From Chromera velia (taxonomy: Eukaryota; Sar; Chromeraceae), in assembly GCA_018398765.1 (NCBI GenBank), contig JAHBMJ010004043.1, forward strand, positions 21,676 to 85,675: a stretch of DNA of 64,000 nt, given 5' to 3'. The notes under the pieces were generated by a model. It worked only from the letters and a program-made list of their open reading frames with translations, was not told the DNA's origin and made no database searches. Position 1 is the stretch's first letter, and each line of letters opens with the position of its first letter. The position numbers were made by a program, and so were the translations under genes. This document shows positions 44,644-57,600 of this stretch, piece after piece.

Positions 44644-46448
44644 TCTTTTGTCTTTGTTCTTTCTTTCTTTTTGTCTGTGGTGTTCATGAAGAAAAAGAGG
44701 GAGAAGAAGAAGAAACATATAGTCTGTCTGTCTGTCTGTCTGTCTCTCCCTGCCTGTTTACTTGATTGTCTGCGTCATGTTTGTCTATCTACATTTATGT
44801 ATGTGTGGATCGATGGAAGTGCCCTTCGCTGTCGATCCTCCTGATCCTTCCCTATTTTTTCTCAATCAGAGCCGGGCTTCTTTTTGTTTTTTTCGTTTTT
44901 CTTTTCCCTTCCCACACTCGATGCGTCATTTCGTTTCTTCTTCCCTGGCATGGCATGCATCATCATGTCTTTGCGCAGCGACCTGCGGGGCGTTTGATAA
45001 GTGGCCCCCCGGAGACAGGGACATGTACCAAGTGGAAAGCTCACCTACGGGAACGAACGTAGATCAGGGGGGAATGAAGTCGGGAGTGGAGGTCTCCTTC
45101 GTTTGCAAGAATGGTTTCAGCATTACAGGTCCCAGCATGCCTGCCAAGGTGACCTCGCTATGCTCTGGAGGCAGTTGGTCTGGGTTCGTTGCTGGGTGGG
45201 GATGCGTGGAGGGAGAGGGGGTGGACGTCTCAGAGACGACGTCCTCGTTTGCTGACTTTTTCGTCCGCATGTTTGTGGCATTGGGCGCGGGGGGGTGGGC
45301 AGGGCTCCTCTCGGGGCTCTTCGTGTTGGGATTGGGCGCCTACCTCTACTGGCACTTTGTCATCAGGTCGGTCGGTCGGTGAGTGTCAAACAAACTCCCA
45401 TCGGTGTGCGCACATTCGAGTCGGGTATGCGTTCAAACTAGGCACTCAATGTGTGTATGTGTACTTAGCGTACGTATTTCAAGTTTTTTTCTGAGGTAGA
45501 GAGGGAGGCTGCAGCTGTGTCCTTCGATCCCATTCAAGCAGTGTCAGCGAGAGTGCACGATCATTTGTACCTGATGGGCCTGCGTCTCGGTTTCCCACAT
45601 TTTCAACTGCATGTGCAGAAGCGGAAAGAAACAAGAAATGGTTGAAGCGAGTTGCGCTCCAGCTGTCAGACATAATGCTTGTTCCTGGCTGCCAGTCTTC
45701 CTGCCTTCCTCACCCCCCTTTCTCGTCTAATTGACTTCCTTCTTGCAGGCGAAAGGCGGAAGAAGCAAAGAGAGAGCGGGAGGCCAAGATGGCAGAGGGT
45801 CACGGAGACTCCACGACGGTTGTCAACCAGGTGCGCAACGGCCACACCATGCAAGCCCCCCCTCTTGGAACGGGGGCGCCTGTATCCCCCACAGTGACAC
45901 ACACAGGCACTTACACTGCCTACGATTCAGAGGGGTACACGGAGACCCACGGAAGCCAAACTTACTTTTCCGATGAGACAGGCGCGCGGTCTTCCCAGCA
46001 CAATCCCCACCCATCAGGTCCCGGAGAGGAGTCGGTGGGCCCGGACACATACGCGTCTCCCCGGAGACGTCCGGGGGCGGGGGCAAGGGATGATCACAGC
46101 AATCGGCAGGGGGGGGGAAATGGGGGGTTCAACAACACAGGGGGAAGTAGTGGGGGGCAGGGAATGCCACAGCCCGGGGGGTCCAGATTTTCCCGCTGGT
46201 TTGGGAGGAGTAACGGGGACGGCGGGGCAGGTGCAGGGGTGACTGACGGGAGTGGCAGGGCCAACCTGGCACCCCCGCGGCCCCACCCTGACGGCAGGGC
46301 GTTTAGACAGGAAGAATTTGACACCGCAAGCCAAGTGACAATGTCAACCGCGGTGATGTCAGCCATGATGAAACACAAGAGCGTTTCAGAAGCCGTTTAC
46401 GATGCCAACCAAGCAAACCAGGCAGGGGATGGGGACACATCGACTTGA
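36277..46448 (+). CDS. LNR/ShK/sushi type I membrane protein, 16 exons, 2104 aa
   Basis: Exons: 36277-36355, 36446-37850, 38090-38141, 38382-38545, 38860-39038, 39307-39382, 39630-39936, 40226-40532, 40811-40872, 41137-41385, 41607-41947, 42093-42650, 42808-43609, 43956-44601, 44979-45366, 45749-46448; phases join and the sum is 6315 nt. A signal peptide (residues 1-22) precedes three ShK-like plus LNR units, with LNRs near 131-161, 295-325 and 425-455 (pattern C-GC-WF-GNG-CD-ACN-C-D-DC). Three more ShK-like units, a CGGSCRPC block, a sushi-like exon and a poly-Gly linker follow. Next are about 600 residues of unrecognised Cys-rich helical segments, including a fourth LNR near 1306-1337. Then come three sushi domains, a membrane helix near 1841-1870 and a basic, Gly/Ser-rich tail of about 233 residues. 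The architecture suggests a surface receptor or adhesin; the ligand is unknown. Confidence 0.88.
44610..44745. repeat. Intronic copy of the CATGAAGAAAA repeat with (GTCT)n
   Basis: Inside the intron between 44601 and 44979, (GTCT)n at 44615-44642 and 44721-44745 flanks a block GTTCATGAAGAAAAAGAGGG and AGAAACATATAGTCTG. It is the same unit as the cluster at 20.5-21.1 kb. Confidence 0.9.
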
Positions 46449-47825
46449 AGGACTGACGCACGCTCACTTGGGGGAAGGGGGGGAAGGGGTAAATGAGAAC
46501 AGGGAAAACAATTTGCCATACCCGTTAGCCTGCGGGTGGGTCGGGGGGTGGAAGAAAGAAGAAGTGGATTGGCAAGGACAGTCAAGGTGCACATGATTTC
46601 TTTCTTATCTGTTTTGATCGAGTGGAGTCGTGGAAAATTCGAGTGGAGTCGTGAATTTTCCTCTCGTCTGACTAATAAGAATCACACCGATCGAGTCACA
46701 CACATGTAGGAGGGAATGCGTACTCTTCAACGTTTTTTCAATGGATGCACTCAGAAGCACGGAACTGCCATCAATTTGAGTAGGGGCTCGAGTTAGGAGA
46801 AGAATTGGCAGCGAGCGTTTCTTCCGCGTGGAAGGGGGGGAGGCTTCGTGACATGAGGGAGGGTGCCATAGAAGGAGATGTGAGAATTAAGGAAGGGCCC
46901 GGCAAGGTTTGAGAAGGCGAAAAAGGCCTTCCCCTCCGCCACCCAGGATCTATCTCACTCTCCATCTCAACTGAATCATGCATCCATCCGTCTGTTTGCA
47001 CTTTGGCCTCTGTTGCAGACAACCACCACTGGTTGGTGCATGCAGAGGGGAATTAAGCGGACTGTCCTGTAGGTACATGCCTGTGGTGTTTCATGCTAAC
47101 CTGTTTGTTCTCGATAGCCATAGAACTCTTTTTCGGAAGTACCGAATTCATCCGAAGTAAAGAAGCAAGCAAGAACCCTAGCAAGAACCTACAGTTCCAA
47201 GAGAAAGAAGGTAGAATCCAAAAGAACCATTTCTGTGCATTTGGTTTTGTATTGCCTGGAGTGCCCATCGTACCGGTCCGGGTGAGTCAGATTCGGATGA
47301 GAGCAGATGTCAGTTTAGGAATAGAAAAAAACCACTTTTGCGAGCAAGCGTTCTTGATCGATGAAATCCATGAATAACAAAACTGTCTGCACATGCATGC
47401 ATGCATGGGATTGGATGTTTACAAATGAACTCGATGCTTTGACTTGTCATATTGACCATGAAGCATGTTTATGACACAATTTAAAGTTCTACAGTGAAGT
47501 TCTGAGTAAACTATCATACAGTTCTACAGTGCACCACACTAGGAACTACAATGATACCCATATGGTACATTGGTACAGGACTAGGTACAGGATAATATAG
47601 CGTCTGGCTCATGCTTCTTCAACAAAATTTATTTTATGTTCCGCGGCATGGACTTAATAATTAATTATTGACACAAAGTTTATAGAATATAACGCTAGAC
47701 TTAGCTAGTACTACAAGTAATTTAGTGTACATAGTATTGAATAATAAATTTGAATTATGATCTTTAAGTTTATTACAGATTCTAAGCTTCCAGCGGCTGC
47801 TCCCTAGTAAGCTAGCTAGTAGTAA
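46449..47825. other. 3' flank of LNR gene, no gene
   Basis: No coding signal. Two nearby copies of GAGTGGAGTCGTG(G)AA lie at 46621-46655, and TGCATGCATGCATG at about 47393. AT-rich from 47430. Confidence 0.5.
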
Positions 47826-50800
47826 CATCTATGAGTCGGCTTGCTATGTCAAAATAGTGAAAATAGTAAAAATAGTGACTATTTTTACTATTCACTACAT
47901 CGAATAGTAAAATAGTTCATAATAGTTAGCTATTTTTACTATTTTAATTGTAAAATAGCACTATTTTACTACTTACTTACTTACTTACTTAATTGTGGTT
48001 AAGCCTAGAGTCTCTAAAACCAGAGACAAATGGCAACCCATGCATACAGTTGTAAACAAAAGGAGCAAACCGCTGCAGCTTAGCCTGCTTCCGCATGAAT
48101 ATAAACAACCATGACCCTCCGCAGCCTAGTAGGCTGAAACTAAAGGTTGAACAACCACATAAGACGCACGTACACTTATTTCAGACAAACTTTGATCAGT
48201 GCAGTTGTCTTCTTCGGCTCCCGGTCCACAATGAATGAAATGAGCTCTCTTACATATGTCTTTTCTTCCCCGATACCTCTTCCCCCAGCTGCAGCAGTCC
48301 ATCTTGCTCTACAGACCCTTTCATCGATTCCTGTTCTCTCTTTCACTCTCTCTACCAGCAAGTGAAGTTTGGATCTAAGCTGCTCTGTTTGCACGCATGC
48401 AGACAATCGATGCACCGCATCGTCGATCATCTTTTTGCCTTCGACTGCAGGACAGTGAATACAGTGTTCTTCGCAGGATCCACCGTATCTCTTTCCCCCA
48501 CCAGCACATGCTCGAAGGAGAAAAGTGAAAAGAGAACTACCAGATAAGAGAGAGTGAGGCAAAGTACGTACTGTATAACCCTACCCCCTTTTAACCTTCC
48601 CCCCTAAAAGCAACATGGCCAGACGCTGGTGCGATCGGTTCTCTATCTGAAAATTACTCAGTCGGGAGTTGCGTAGATAGATGCTACATGAACGGGTAAG
48701 CCTACGCTTGCCGACAAGTCTTGAAGTCAACCATTCCAACAACCATTTTGAGGCTTCCTTTTCCCTCGCTTTCTGCCTGAGTGTCCATTTATTCGTTCCG
48801 TTTCTCCCTCTCTAGCTTTCTTTTCTCAAAAGATCTAGTGCAATTGTTTGAAGCATGCTACTGGCTGAATTGGCCCATACCGGGGTCAGCGATCTATGCC
48901 ATGCATCCCAGACTGCCCGAGGAACCTCCCTTTCTGTTCTCTTTATGCTTTCTATAAAACCTCCCAACCAACAAAAAGGGATCTCTCTCATAGGACGCAT
49001 ACCAACCGAAACCAAAGTTAGCACCTTGAAAGAGTTATAGGGCAAACGGAATGTCCAGCGCACAAATCGAAGCTGCAATGCATCAAGTGCAACGATATCT
49101 CTCTGACTTACCGGCAAAGCTTCTAGCAAGTACGTTGCCACCGGCTCCTAGACCGGCTCCCAGAGCGCCTGTAGTAAACGAACTTTGCATCGAGGGGGCA
49201 AAGGACCTAAGGATGAACAAGTGCCCATCACTGCCCCCAAACAGCGTTCAGCACTTTCAAGTCGGTCCCTGACTGACTTTCTTGGGTCCCCTCCCTCAAA
49301 CACACAACACCCAAGGTATTTATAGCTCTCTACACATTCAACTGTCTTCCCTTCAAAAGTCACTTCCCCTTCTATTTCCCATCCTGAGCCTGAGAGTGCA
49401 AGAACTTTTGTTTTCTTTAAATTCACTTTCAACCTATTTTCCTGACAATAAGAGGCCAAACGGTCCAAACGCCACTGCAGGTCAGAAGAAGAATGAGCAA
49501 AAATAACAAGATCGTCTGCGTAACCTATGCTTTTAAGCAGTAAGTCCGCCAATCTTATCTCCTCAGGGATGTAGGGTCGCTGCTCCGTTGTTTCACTCTC
49601 CTCCCTCCTCTCTCCACATTCTCCCTCCCCTCTATCTTTCATCCATATCTGATTCCCCATCCAAGCCGTTATCAGCTTCCCTCCTTTCAACACTCAGAGC
49701 AGAATGAATATTATTAATAAACAAAAGAAAAAGAAGAGGAGAAAGTGGATCTCCCTGTTTTATCCCTACACTTTCGGGAAAGACCCAATCCGACCCATCC
49801 ACCCTTCCCCACACATTCATATACATGGAATGAATTATGCACATATCCTTCTCGCTGACTCCTTCCTCTCAGAGTCTGTCAATCATTTTTTTTCTGGGTA
49901 CTCAGTTAAATGCCTTACTGAAGTCAACAAACGCTGCAAGAAGGAGTCTGTGTCTCTTCTTTGCTGAAGCCGTGAGAGCATGAAGAGCAGCTATCGCTTC
50001 CCTTGTACCGACCTTCTTCCTGAAACCCACCTGTCATTCATCTATATTCGTTGTCTTCCTTAACCGACAATCTATCAACAATGCAAACAACTTTGCCAGA
50101 AGGCAGACGATATGTATGGGCCTCCATTCGTCATAAAAGGGAGAGACGTGACCTTTTGGAACAGGAGCGATTCGAATGAAGTTCCACTTTTCTGGCCAGA
50201 AAGAAAAAAGGAAAAAAAGATTGAAAAAATGAAAAGAAGAAAACGAGACAGGCGAGAAGAGGAAAAGCATAAATGTACCTGCGCAGGGGAGATTCCTTCG
50301 AGGCCGGCTGCCTTCTTTGGGTCGATTGCCTTTAGTATCTTCTCACATTTATTGAAATAGTAAAATAGTAATAGTAAAAATAGTAAAAATAGTTGCCTTC
50401 AGTATTGAAATAGTAAAAATAGCTAATTATTTTCTAACTATTTTACTATGTAACATAGCAAATAGTAAAAATAATAAAGTAAAGTATAGTCTTTGGAAGG
50501 AGATTAGGCCACAAGTAGTACTTCACTGCACCATACTCTAGGCCATACCTTCTTTCACGGTCTTTGTCTTTGTGACTGTCTGATGCAAAGACGCTTAATC
50601 TGACAGACTAGTTGAAAGAAGACGTCTGGCTTGGGTCAATCACAATGGTTGTGCACACTTCAGGCATATTCACTAATTAATTTTTGTGGTTACACGCGCG
50701 TGCGCGCAGATTATTTTCACTTACGTATGTATGCGTTTGACCGTAAAAAGAGACACACACGTGACGCCAACAGCTTCTCGTTCCTCCATGTATGGCAGCA

Positions 50801-50870
50801 TGCATTGAACTATTTTTACTATTCTTTCAACTATTTTTACTATTTTGAATAGCTTACCGACTCATAGATG
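47826..50870. mobile_element. 3.0-kb element with terminal inverted repeats
   Basis: The left end, from 47826, reads CATCTATGAGTCGGCTTGCT then AT-TCAAAATAGT-AAAATAGT. The right end, reading inward from 50870, reads CATCTATGAGTCGGTAAGCT then ATTCAAAATAGTAAAAATAG. The match spans about 42 bases with about four differences. Both ends continue into ATAGTAAAA-type repeats (to 47975 on the left, and 50355-50480 and 50808 on the right). The flanks are AA on both sides, too short to call a target duplication. No transposase was recognised. The interior holds a broken LINE. Confidence 0.75.
48176..50270 (-). mobile_element. Broken LINE (non-LTR retrotransposon) with reverse transcriptase
   Basis: On the minus strand, several frames encode reverse transcriptase. 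First is WRPIHIVCLLAKLFALLIDC (near 50150). Next is GIKQGDPLSPLLFLLFINNI (near 49750), the conserved QGDPLSP block. Then comes SIGYADDLVIFAHSSSDLQW (near 49520) with the catalytic YADD, followed by a thumb-like YLGCCVF region. A downstream piece (48812-49141) and an ORF ending at 48176 with a C-H-C cluster (CEEHCIHC...H...C) fit the C-terminal part of L1-like elements. No endonuclease is seen, so it is 5' truncated. Frame changes between blocks show it is dead. It lies inside the inverted-repeat element. Confidence 0.82.
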
Positions 50871-51624
50871 AAGCTCCTCAATGAGTCCTCATACAAAAAT
50901 TAAAAAAACTCTAGGGATAAATTTTTAGGCCGCAAATTCAACTTACAACGTGACTTGCCAGTGTGCATTAATTGATTCACCAATAAAATTTTCAATTCGT
51001 CAAAGTAGTTCAATTCTAGGTTCAATTCTTTCAAAACCGTTCTTTACATATTTCATACTACTATAGTCATAATATAAGTTTAATCACAGATAGAAACCAC
51101 ATAGCTATGTTAGTATCACATCCTGGGCATAAGCCGTTTTTATTTAAAATGCTAGTTAAAATGATAACAATATTTGATTACTTCTATAGGATTGCTTAAA
51201 AAATAGTTTATAGCATATGCTCGCCGAGCAAAGTTGTGTGCGTACCAGAATGCTAGTTGACTGTTTTTTCCAAATATTGATGAAGACCCAGGCTTTCATA
51301 AATTTATTAAAGGTTTGCGCCTTTAATGCTGAGCCCTCGAGGGTTCCTCTTGAATGACTGATTCTAAACAGCCACCGTGTCAGCCGGTCCGATTCTTAAT
51401 TGTCTGAGTCTGCTTCTCAGTACCTCACCCACCCTTAATTAATCCCTCTGATCAACTGGCACGTCTTCTCAGACTTAATTTTCCTGCAATTGCAGCCTCA
51501 GTGCAAGCACCTCTTATCATGATGATCATCCATCCCCACCTTTCAAGTAAGCCTACTCTTCCCTTTCAAACACACGTTCTGCATGTGTCCTCTTCGTCTT
51601 TCCCCATGTCCGTTTTCAAGCTTG
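50871..51624. other. AT-rich intergenic, no gene
   Basis: AT-rich with CTAG tetramers until about 51300, then average composition. It is the 3' flank of the minus-strand LNR gene. Confidence 0.5.
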
Positions 51625-54600
51625 TCACCTCCCTTCAAGCACCCTCACCCGATCTTCCAGCCTCCTCACTGCCTCCCAGAGCAGAGAGATCTGCTCCTTC
51701 GGTTCCATCGGCTCCTGCACATAGACAGCCAGCCAGACAGACAGACAGACACGCAAGCATGGGCACAACAAGAAGAGGACCAAGTCATCCGAATGCCCAT
51801 GGAGGCACACACACACACAAACACACACGACACATATATAAACACAGTCGCAGACTGACATACTCATTAACATGTAAGTCGTACCCTTACGAAAGAACAC
51901 AGACAAGCTGTAAGGACTGCCAAGGCATGCAGAGCATGGCAACGCACCTCCGACGGCAGACGACGAAAAATTCACCAAAAACGCGAGTGACTGCGTGAAG
52001 CCGCAAACAAGAGAATCCTCCAAATCACGAAGAGATTCTTCTCTTCCCGCTGACCTCTGGCAGTGGAAGACCCTCTCCCTTTCCCTCCCCTCTTGATGCG
52101 ACGATAATCTCCGTGATGCCCTCCCCCTCCGACGACTCCAGGGACCCGGCTCCGAACGTTCCTGGCTGCACTGCCGGGAGATTGGGCTCCTCCACGTTCA
52201 CGGTGTCGGAAGAGATTTCAAGGGGAGTCACGGCCTCTCCTGTGTATACAGAGACGGGCTCTGACGGGACTATGCGGAATGTTTCAGCAGTCAGGTCGGG
52301 ACGGTTGTCAAGCCGTCTCTGCACTGCGCGGGCGGTAACCTCCGTGTCCTCCTGCATACAGAAAAAGGGAAAGTGACGAGTGACAGTGGGGACATAGAGA
52401 CAATCATCTGGATCCAGTTCATCTGTCATGTCCTCAACCGTTCGGGCTTTCGTGTGGAGCAACATCTGAGAACAGACAAAATGAATCCTGCAATACACTT
52501 ATTTGAAAAGGAAAGTGTTTTTTGACTGACTGACTGACTGACTGACTTACCGATGCGGAATCCTGGAGATCAACCCGGCCTGTGTCCACGTCCACCACCA
52601 CCTTGGTGCCTCCGTCAACCGACACAGGCGATGAACGGGCAACATCGTGAGGCATCACACCCAGACGGTCAGCGACCGCGCGGGCAACCTCTGCGCGCAC
52701 CCCTGCTTCCTGTTGGTCCCCCAGTCGGTCCGCGTTCAGATTGTCGATCCCCATCACGATCTTCAGCAGGTTCCGGCTGTCTCCATCCGAGCACGTGCGG
52801 TCCATCGAGATCTTGCAGGTCCTCTCAACCAACGCGATGGACCAATCGATCAGATCGTCGTTCCTCGACGACCCTTCGAGACGCCGAACGGAACTCTCGA
52901 GCTCTTCCATGGTCTCCAACGCCCCGGCAACACAGCAACCGTGGTTGTACAGCGCGTTGTTGAACTGGTTGAAGCACTCCGTCGAGCACTCGTAGCGCTC
53001 AGGAGCGTTCCACTGGGGAGTGCAGCTCCTCTTGACGAGGGAGTCGACCTTGCTGAAGAATTTCGGGTACATCGCTGACGCCTTGCAGTCTCCGGCATCC
53101 CAATTGCACTCTTCAGAGAAGCACGCAGGGTCACACTCTCCGTCTGCAAGATACCACCGCGGGCAGCTGTCGGGACACCCGGGCAGGTTGGGCACAGCGG
53201 GTCTGTCCACTTCGACGCTTCCCTCGGTCTCCTCGAACAAGAGATCCCCGCAGAACCTCCCGGGCAAACGAGAGAAGTGCCCTCCACGCTCAGGCACGCA
53301 GCCGTACCTGTCGGAAAGAACCACCAAACAAAAACAGAATTCAGGAAAGTCGGACCAGAAGAGTCCATGCACAGACAGAGGCTAATGTGATCGAAGAGAG
53401 AGGCGCAAGAACGCACCAAGGAAAGCGAGAGAAAAGCCAACGAAGTAAGGAGCAGACCAGAAAAGATAAATGCGAATTACCGAAAGAACCAACCGACCGA
53501 CCGACCGTCCGTGTGCCTTGAGGAGCGTCCCAGCCACCACATGGTAAGGGGAATTCCAAAGTTCGCCCCAGTAGATCGACGCACTGCCGAGCTTGGCAGT
53601 TTTGAGGGGCATGCAGGGATCTCTGCAGAGAGACAGGAAGGAGCCTGAGCCCTCGCGGTTCAGAGGGTCACTCTGCGCGGTCTCACGCAGCGTATCCTGG
53701 CAATACCGCCCCCCCTCCTGGACGCACGCAGCATCAATCAACGCCTCGCTCCACTCCTTCAAGTGACCCCCACGGAGGAAGTACCCGTCAACAGGTGAAG
53801 TGTACCCTGCACGGCGGTTCGAGAGCACGGCAACGGCCTCCACATACCGCACGTTGGAGCGCCAGCAAGAGTCAATGGCACAGATCCCGTCCAACTCCGC
53901 CGCGCTCTTCTCCACCAGACCGTCGATGCCCTGTCTGAACTCTCCCAGATTTGACTGCAGGTCCAGCAAGCAGTAGCTCCCCCCTCTCTGCTGGCAGATT
54001 CCCTCGGACAGCGCACGCACACGCGCCGTCATGGGACAACCAGCTCCAGGCTTTCCGTCGTACCTGCACTCACACAACATGGAAGACACAAACAGACAGC
54101 GAGTTGGACGATGAAGATTCACAAAAAGATGTGCTGAAGAGCACCGACCCTTTGCGCGACTCTCTCACAGAAGACTCGGTCTTGCTTCTCTCTCCCCCAT
54201 CCCTCTCTTTACTGACGTGGAAATAATCGCCTGCAGTTGAGCGTTGCAGCTCCTGCCCCCGACGCTCCCCGCGACGTCTGTACGAGAACAGAACGCGTTG
54301 ATGTAGTTTGGCTGCATCAGCCCTCCGTAGATCCACCGACCGCACTCTCCCGACAGCAGAGACCGCACCTCTGCCGCCATCCCGCAACAGTCGCCGCGTC
54401 CGGGACCCCTCCCTCTGCACTCCTTCGGCTCCTCAATTTCGGGAACGCCAAAAGCCTCTCGGATGGTGGACACACGTGACGCAGCCGTCCATGCTCCCCC
54501 GTCAGTTCCTGAGAATGCATCGTCCCACTGCTGTCGGGCGACTGTCTTCCTCTGCAACCGATCAGGGAGACCAGGAGAAATCGAGGGGAGACAAAAAGAC

Positions 54601-57600
54601 TCTGGAAAAGTGGAAAAATATGTATAAGGGTGTTTAAGAGAAAACAAATGGGCTGAAGAAACACGGTGCAAGAGGCAAAGACCCACGGGCAGCGGTAAAC
54701 AGAAATCCCCCTGCGAAGAAAAGTGTGACATACCATGACCGAACGAACTGACCCTGACAGAGGTGAACTCGATTCTGTCCCTCGTGATCGCGTCATCCGA
54801 GGTGAAGGCCTCTGTTGCAGAGACCTTCCTTGAGGGATCGTTGAGGTCTGGGAACGAGAGATCAGTTGAGGAGAGCGCAGACCGGAGAGCAGACGAGAAG
54901 GCCGCAGGGGTGGCCTTTGTGACCTCAACCGACTGAGTCCTGGAAGACGCCCGTACCCAGTAGGTAAAGGAGAGACGCGCCTCTGCTCGTCCCGAAACTG
55001 GTTGCTGCAGAATTAAGAAGACACAGAGAGTGTCTTTTGGTCAAGAAGGAAGACAGAGCAAGAAAGAAAAGGTCGTTCCACAGAGAGAAGAGTGAAGAGA
55101 TTCTTTCGGCAGCGGCAGGAGATGAAAAAGGAGACAGAGACCATCACATCTAGGCGCGGACTTCGATTGCAAAAAGCGGCTAGCGTACACAGTCTGTGTA
55201 TTGTTTTTGTGTTGTGGGTGTCTCTCGTTCTCTCTTTGTATGTATAAGAGACACCTCCCGATACCTCCCCTTCCACCCCATGCACCTGTGCTTGAAGCCC
55301 CCGTAGCGACGTCCCGGTTGACCCCGAAGAAGCGGGAGTCGGTCCGTACTCAGACAGAGTCACTTCCTTGATTCTCAAATCGTTCGGCTCTGAGATGATC
55401 AGGGCCTCTCGCAAACCTTCCTGCATACATGCACAGAGTCAGAGATAGACAGAAAGATAGACAGACAGACAGACAGACAGATAGAAAGAGAGGCAAACAA
55501 ACAACAGAAATGCTCATTGTGTTGTAGTGTGGCAATGCAGTTGTTTCTTCTCCGAGTGCCTCGTGCAGACTCTCTCTGCACATCTCTCTAGCTGCATGAG
55601 ATGCAAGAGACGCCCCCCCATGCATACACCAAAAAGAAGCGGGGGAGGCGGCACCGGGTGGAAGGACTGCCACGTCACATGGCCATTGATGCACCCATGC
55701 ACTGACTGACTGACCATGAGGGGTCTGACAACTGCAAGGTCCCAGTTCCCGATTTGGCTGGAACGCACAAACACCTTTCCCTCCAGAACGTTTGTGGTGG
55801 TCTCTCTGCAGGTCAGAAGCTTCGGTTCACTGAACTCTCCATCCAGACAGTGAATCGTCTCGACCTCAACCTGAGCGATAGAGAAAGAGAGAGAAAGTGA
55901 GGGAGAAGTAGGGACAAAGCAGCTCAAACTCTGGCAGACAAAGACACTGTCTTCACCTTTTGGAATCAGAACAATAGAATAGTCTCCACCCACTCCTGAT
56001 AGGAAAAACATGGACAGCTAGACAGGAAAAGGAGTGGTGGTAAAACACAAGTGGGTGGAATCATCATAGCGTGAGACAAAAGCTACAGGTCAGAAAGACA
56101 CCCTTCAAAATTAAGCTTCCCTCTCTCCCTCCCGCTTACCTTCTTCAATCGAGGGAACGACGGTTCGGCAGGTACGAAGCCGTCTGCGCATTTCACAGTC
56201 CTTTCGGCTTTGTGCTCAAGTCCGTTTTCGTGTCCCTCTACCTCAAACTTGTTTCTGTCGATTCTCTTCAAAGACGACGCAGTGCAGCTCCTGCGAGACA
56301 CAGCATAAAAAACACCGGGTCGGATTGCGAAGGGTTCGGTATCAGTTTGCCATAGAGCATGTGGAACAGGGGACAGAAAATTCAGCCAAAGGAACGAACC
56401 CATTCACTGATGCGTTGAGACAAAGATAAGCCCACACACCGAGTTTGCGAGAGCCAAAGACCGAAGGACAAAAGCAAAAGAAAAGACAGGAAAGGAAAAA
56501 CCAACGATTTTCAGTCCACCAAACGTTTACCGCTGGCAGCACGCCCAGACACTCGGTCATTGAAAGAATCAGTCACTTCCTCGACCAATCAATTAGTTCC
56601 TTTGATCGACTGACTGGCAAGGTCTGCAACTGCCTCCACAGTCAATCCACTCTTCGTCTCCGTTTTTGAATCCGTCTTGGCACGTGGGGACTGCAGGAAA
56701 GACCAGGCAGCAGAAAGAAAGAACAAGCTAGAGTCAGAAGAAGAAAGAAAGAAACCCATGCATGCATTACCCCCACTCCCTTCAATGTGGCAGGTGGGGG
56801 GGGACTGGAGGCAACCAACTTCAAAGGAAAAAAACAGGAAGGCCCCCCCCCCCGTTGAACGGGGGGAAAAGTCATGCCACAGTCACAGTGACGTGCACGA
56901 CTTGCAGCTCCTGATTTGTCTGTTCAATCATTAGGCAGAATCAGCCCGTATTGATCCGTGTGGGAAGAGAAAAGAAAACATCATCAATCATCTCTTCAGG
57001 CAGAGGTTGGACATCACCTGGAGCTCCTCTGCATCTGTCGTGTACATCTGCAAAGTCTCATTACCTTCCATCGTCACTACCTCCCCCAATGCATCACTCA
57101 CTCACTCACTCACTTACTCACTCACTTACTCACTCACGTTGACAGAGGCCACACGTCTCGAAGCATATGTCCTGAACTTTTGTTCCTGGAGGAATTGTTG
57201 CCGGTAGAGCGTCCCTGCTCAGGTCTTCCAGCTTTGTGTCGCAACCAAGAGGCGCCACCCCATTCAGAATGGGGCAAGCGAAACCGACAGAGAGGGCCAC
57301 AGGGTTGTCCTCACACCTGCATCCATTCATCCGGCCGTCCATTCATCCATCACATCTCTTTTCATAGGGAATGAAAGGAGAAGAAACTGTCAGTGAAGAT
57401 GCTTCAGACCCAAAATGTTCGTTTGTTATTTTTCGAATGAACAAGAATGTTTTCTCTTGGACGCAATACGACCTGAGACCTGAGGGAGAAAAAAGTGCAA
57501 AACAAAAGGACTCCGAAAAGTCTACCCCTGCAGGGCAACGCGGTCAGGAACAGACGTAGAGAAGGAAGACGAAAGAGAAAATGAAAGCTAGATTTGAATG

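Noticed and set aside
48176-48562. Independent host gene of 128 codons
   Set aside because: Position, strand and the Cys/His cluster fit the C-terminal end of the adjacent LINE better.
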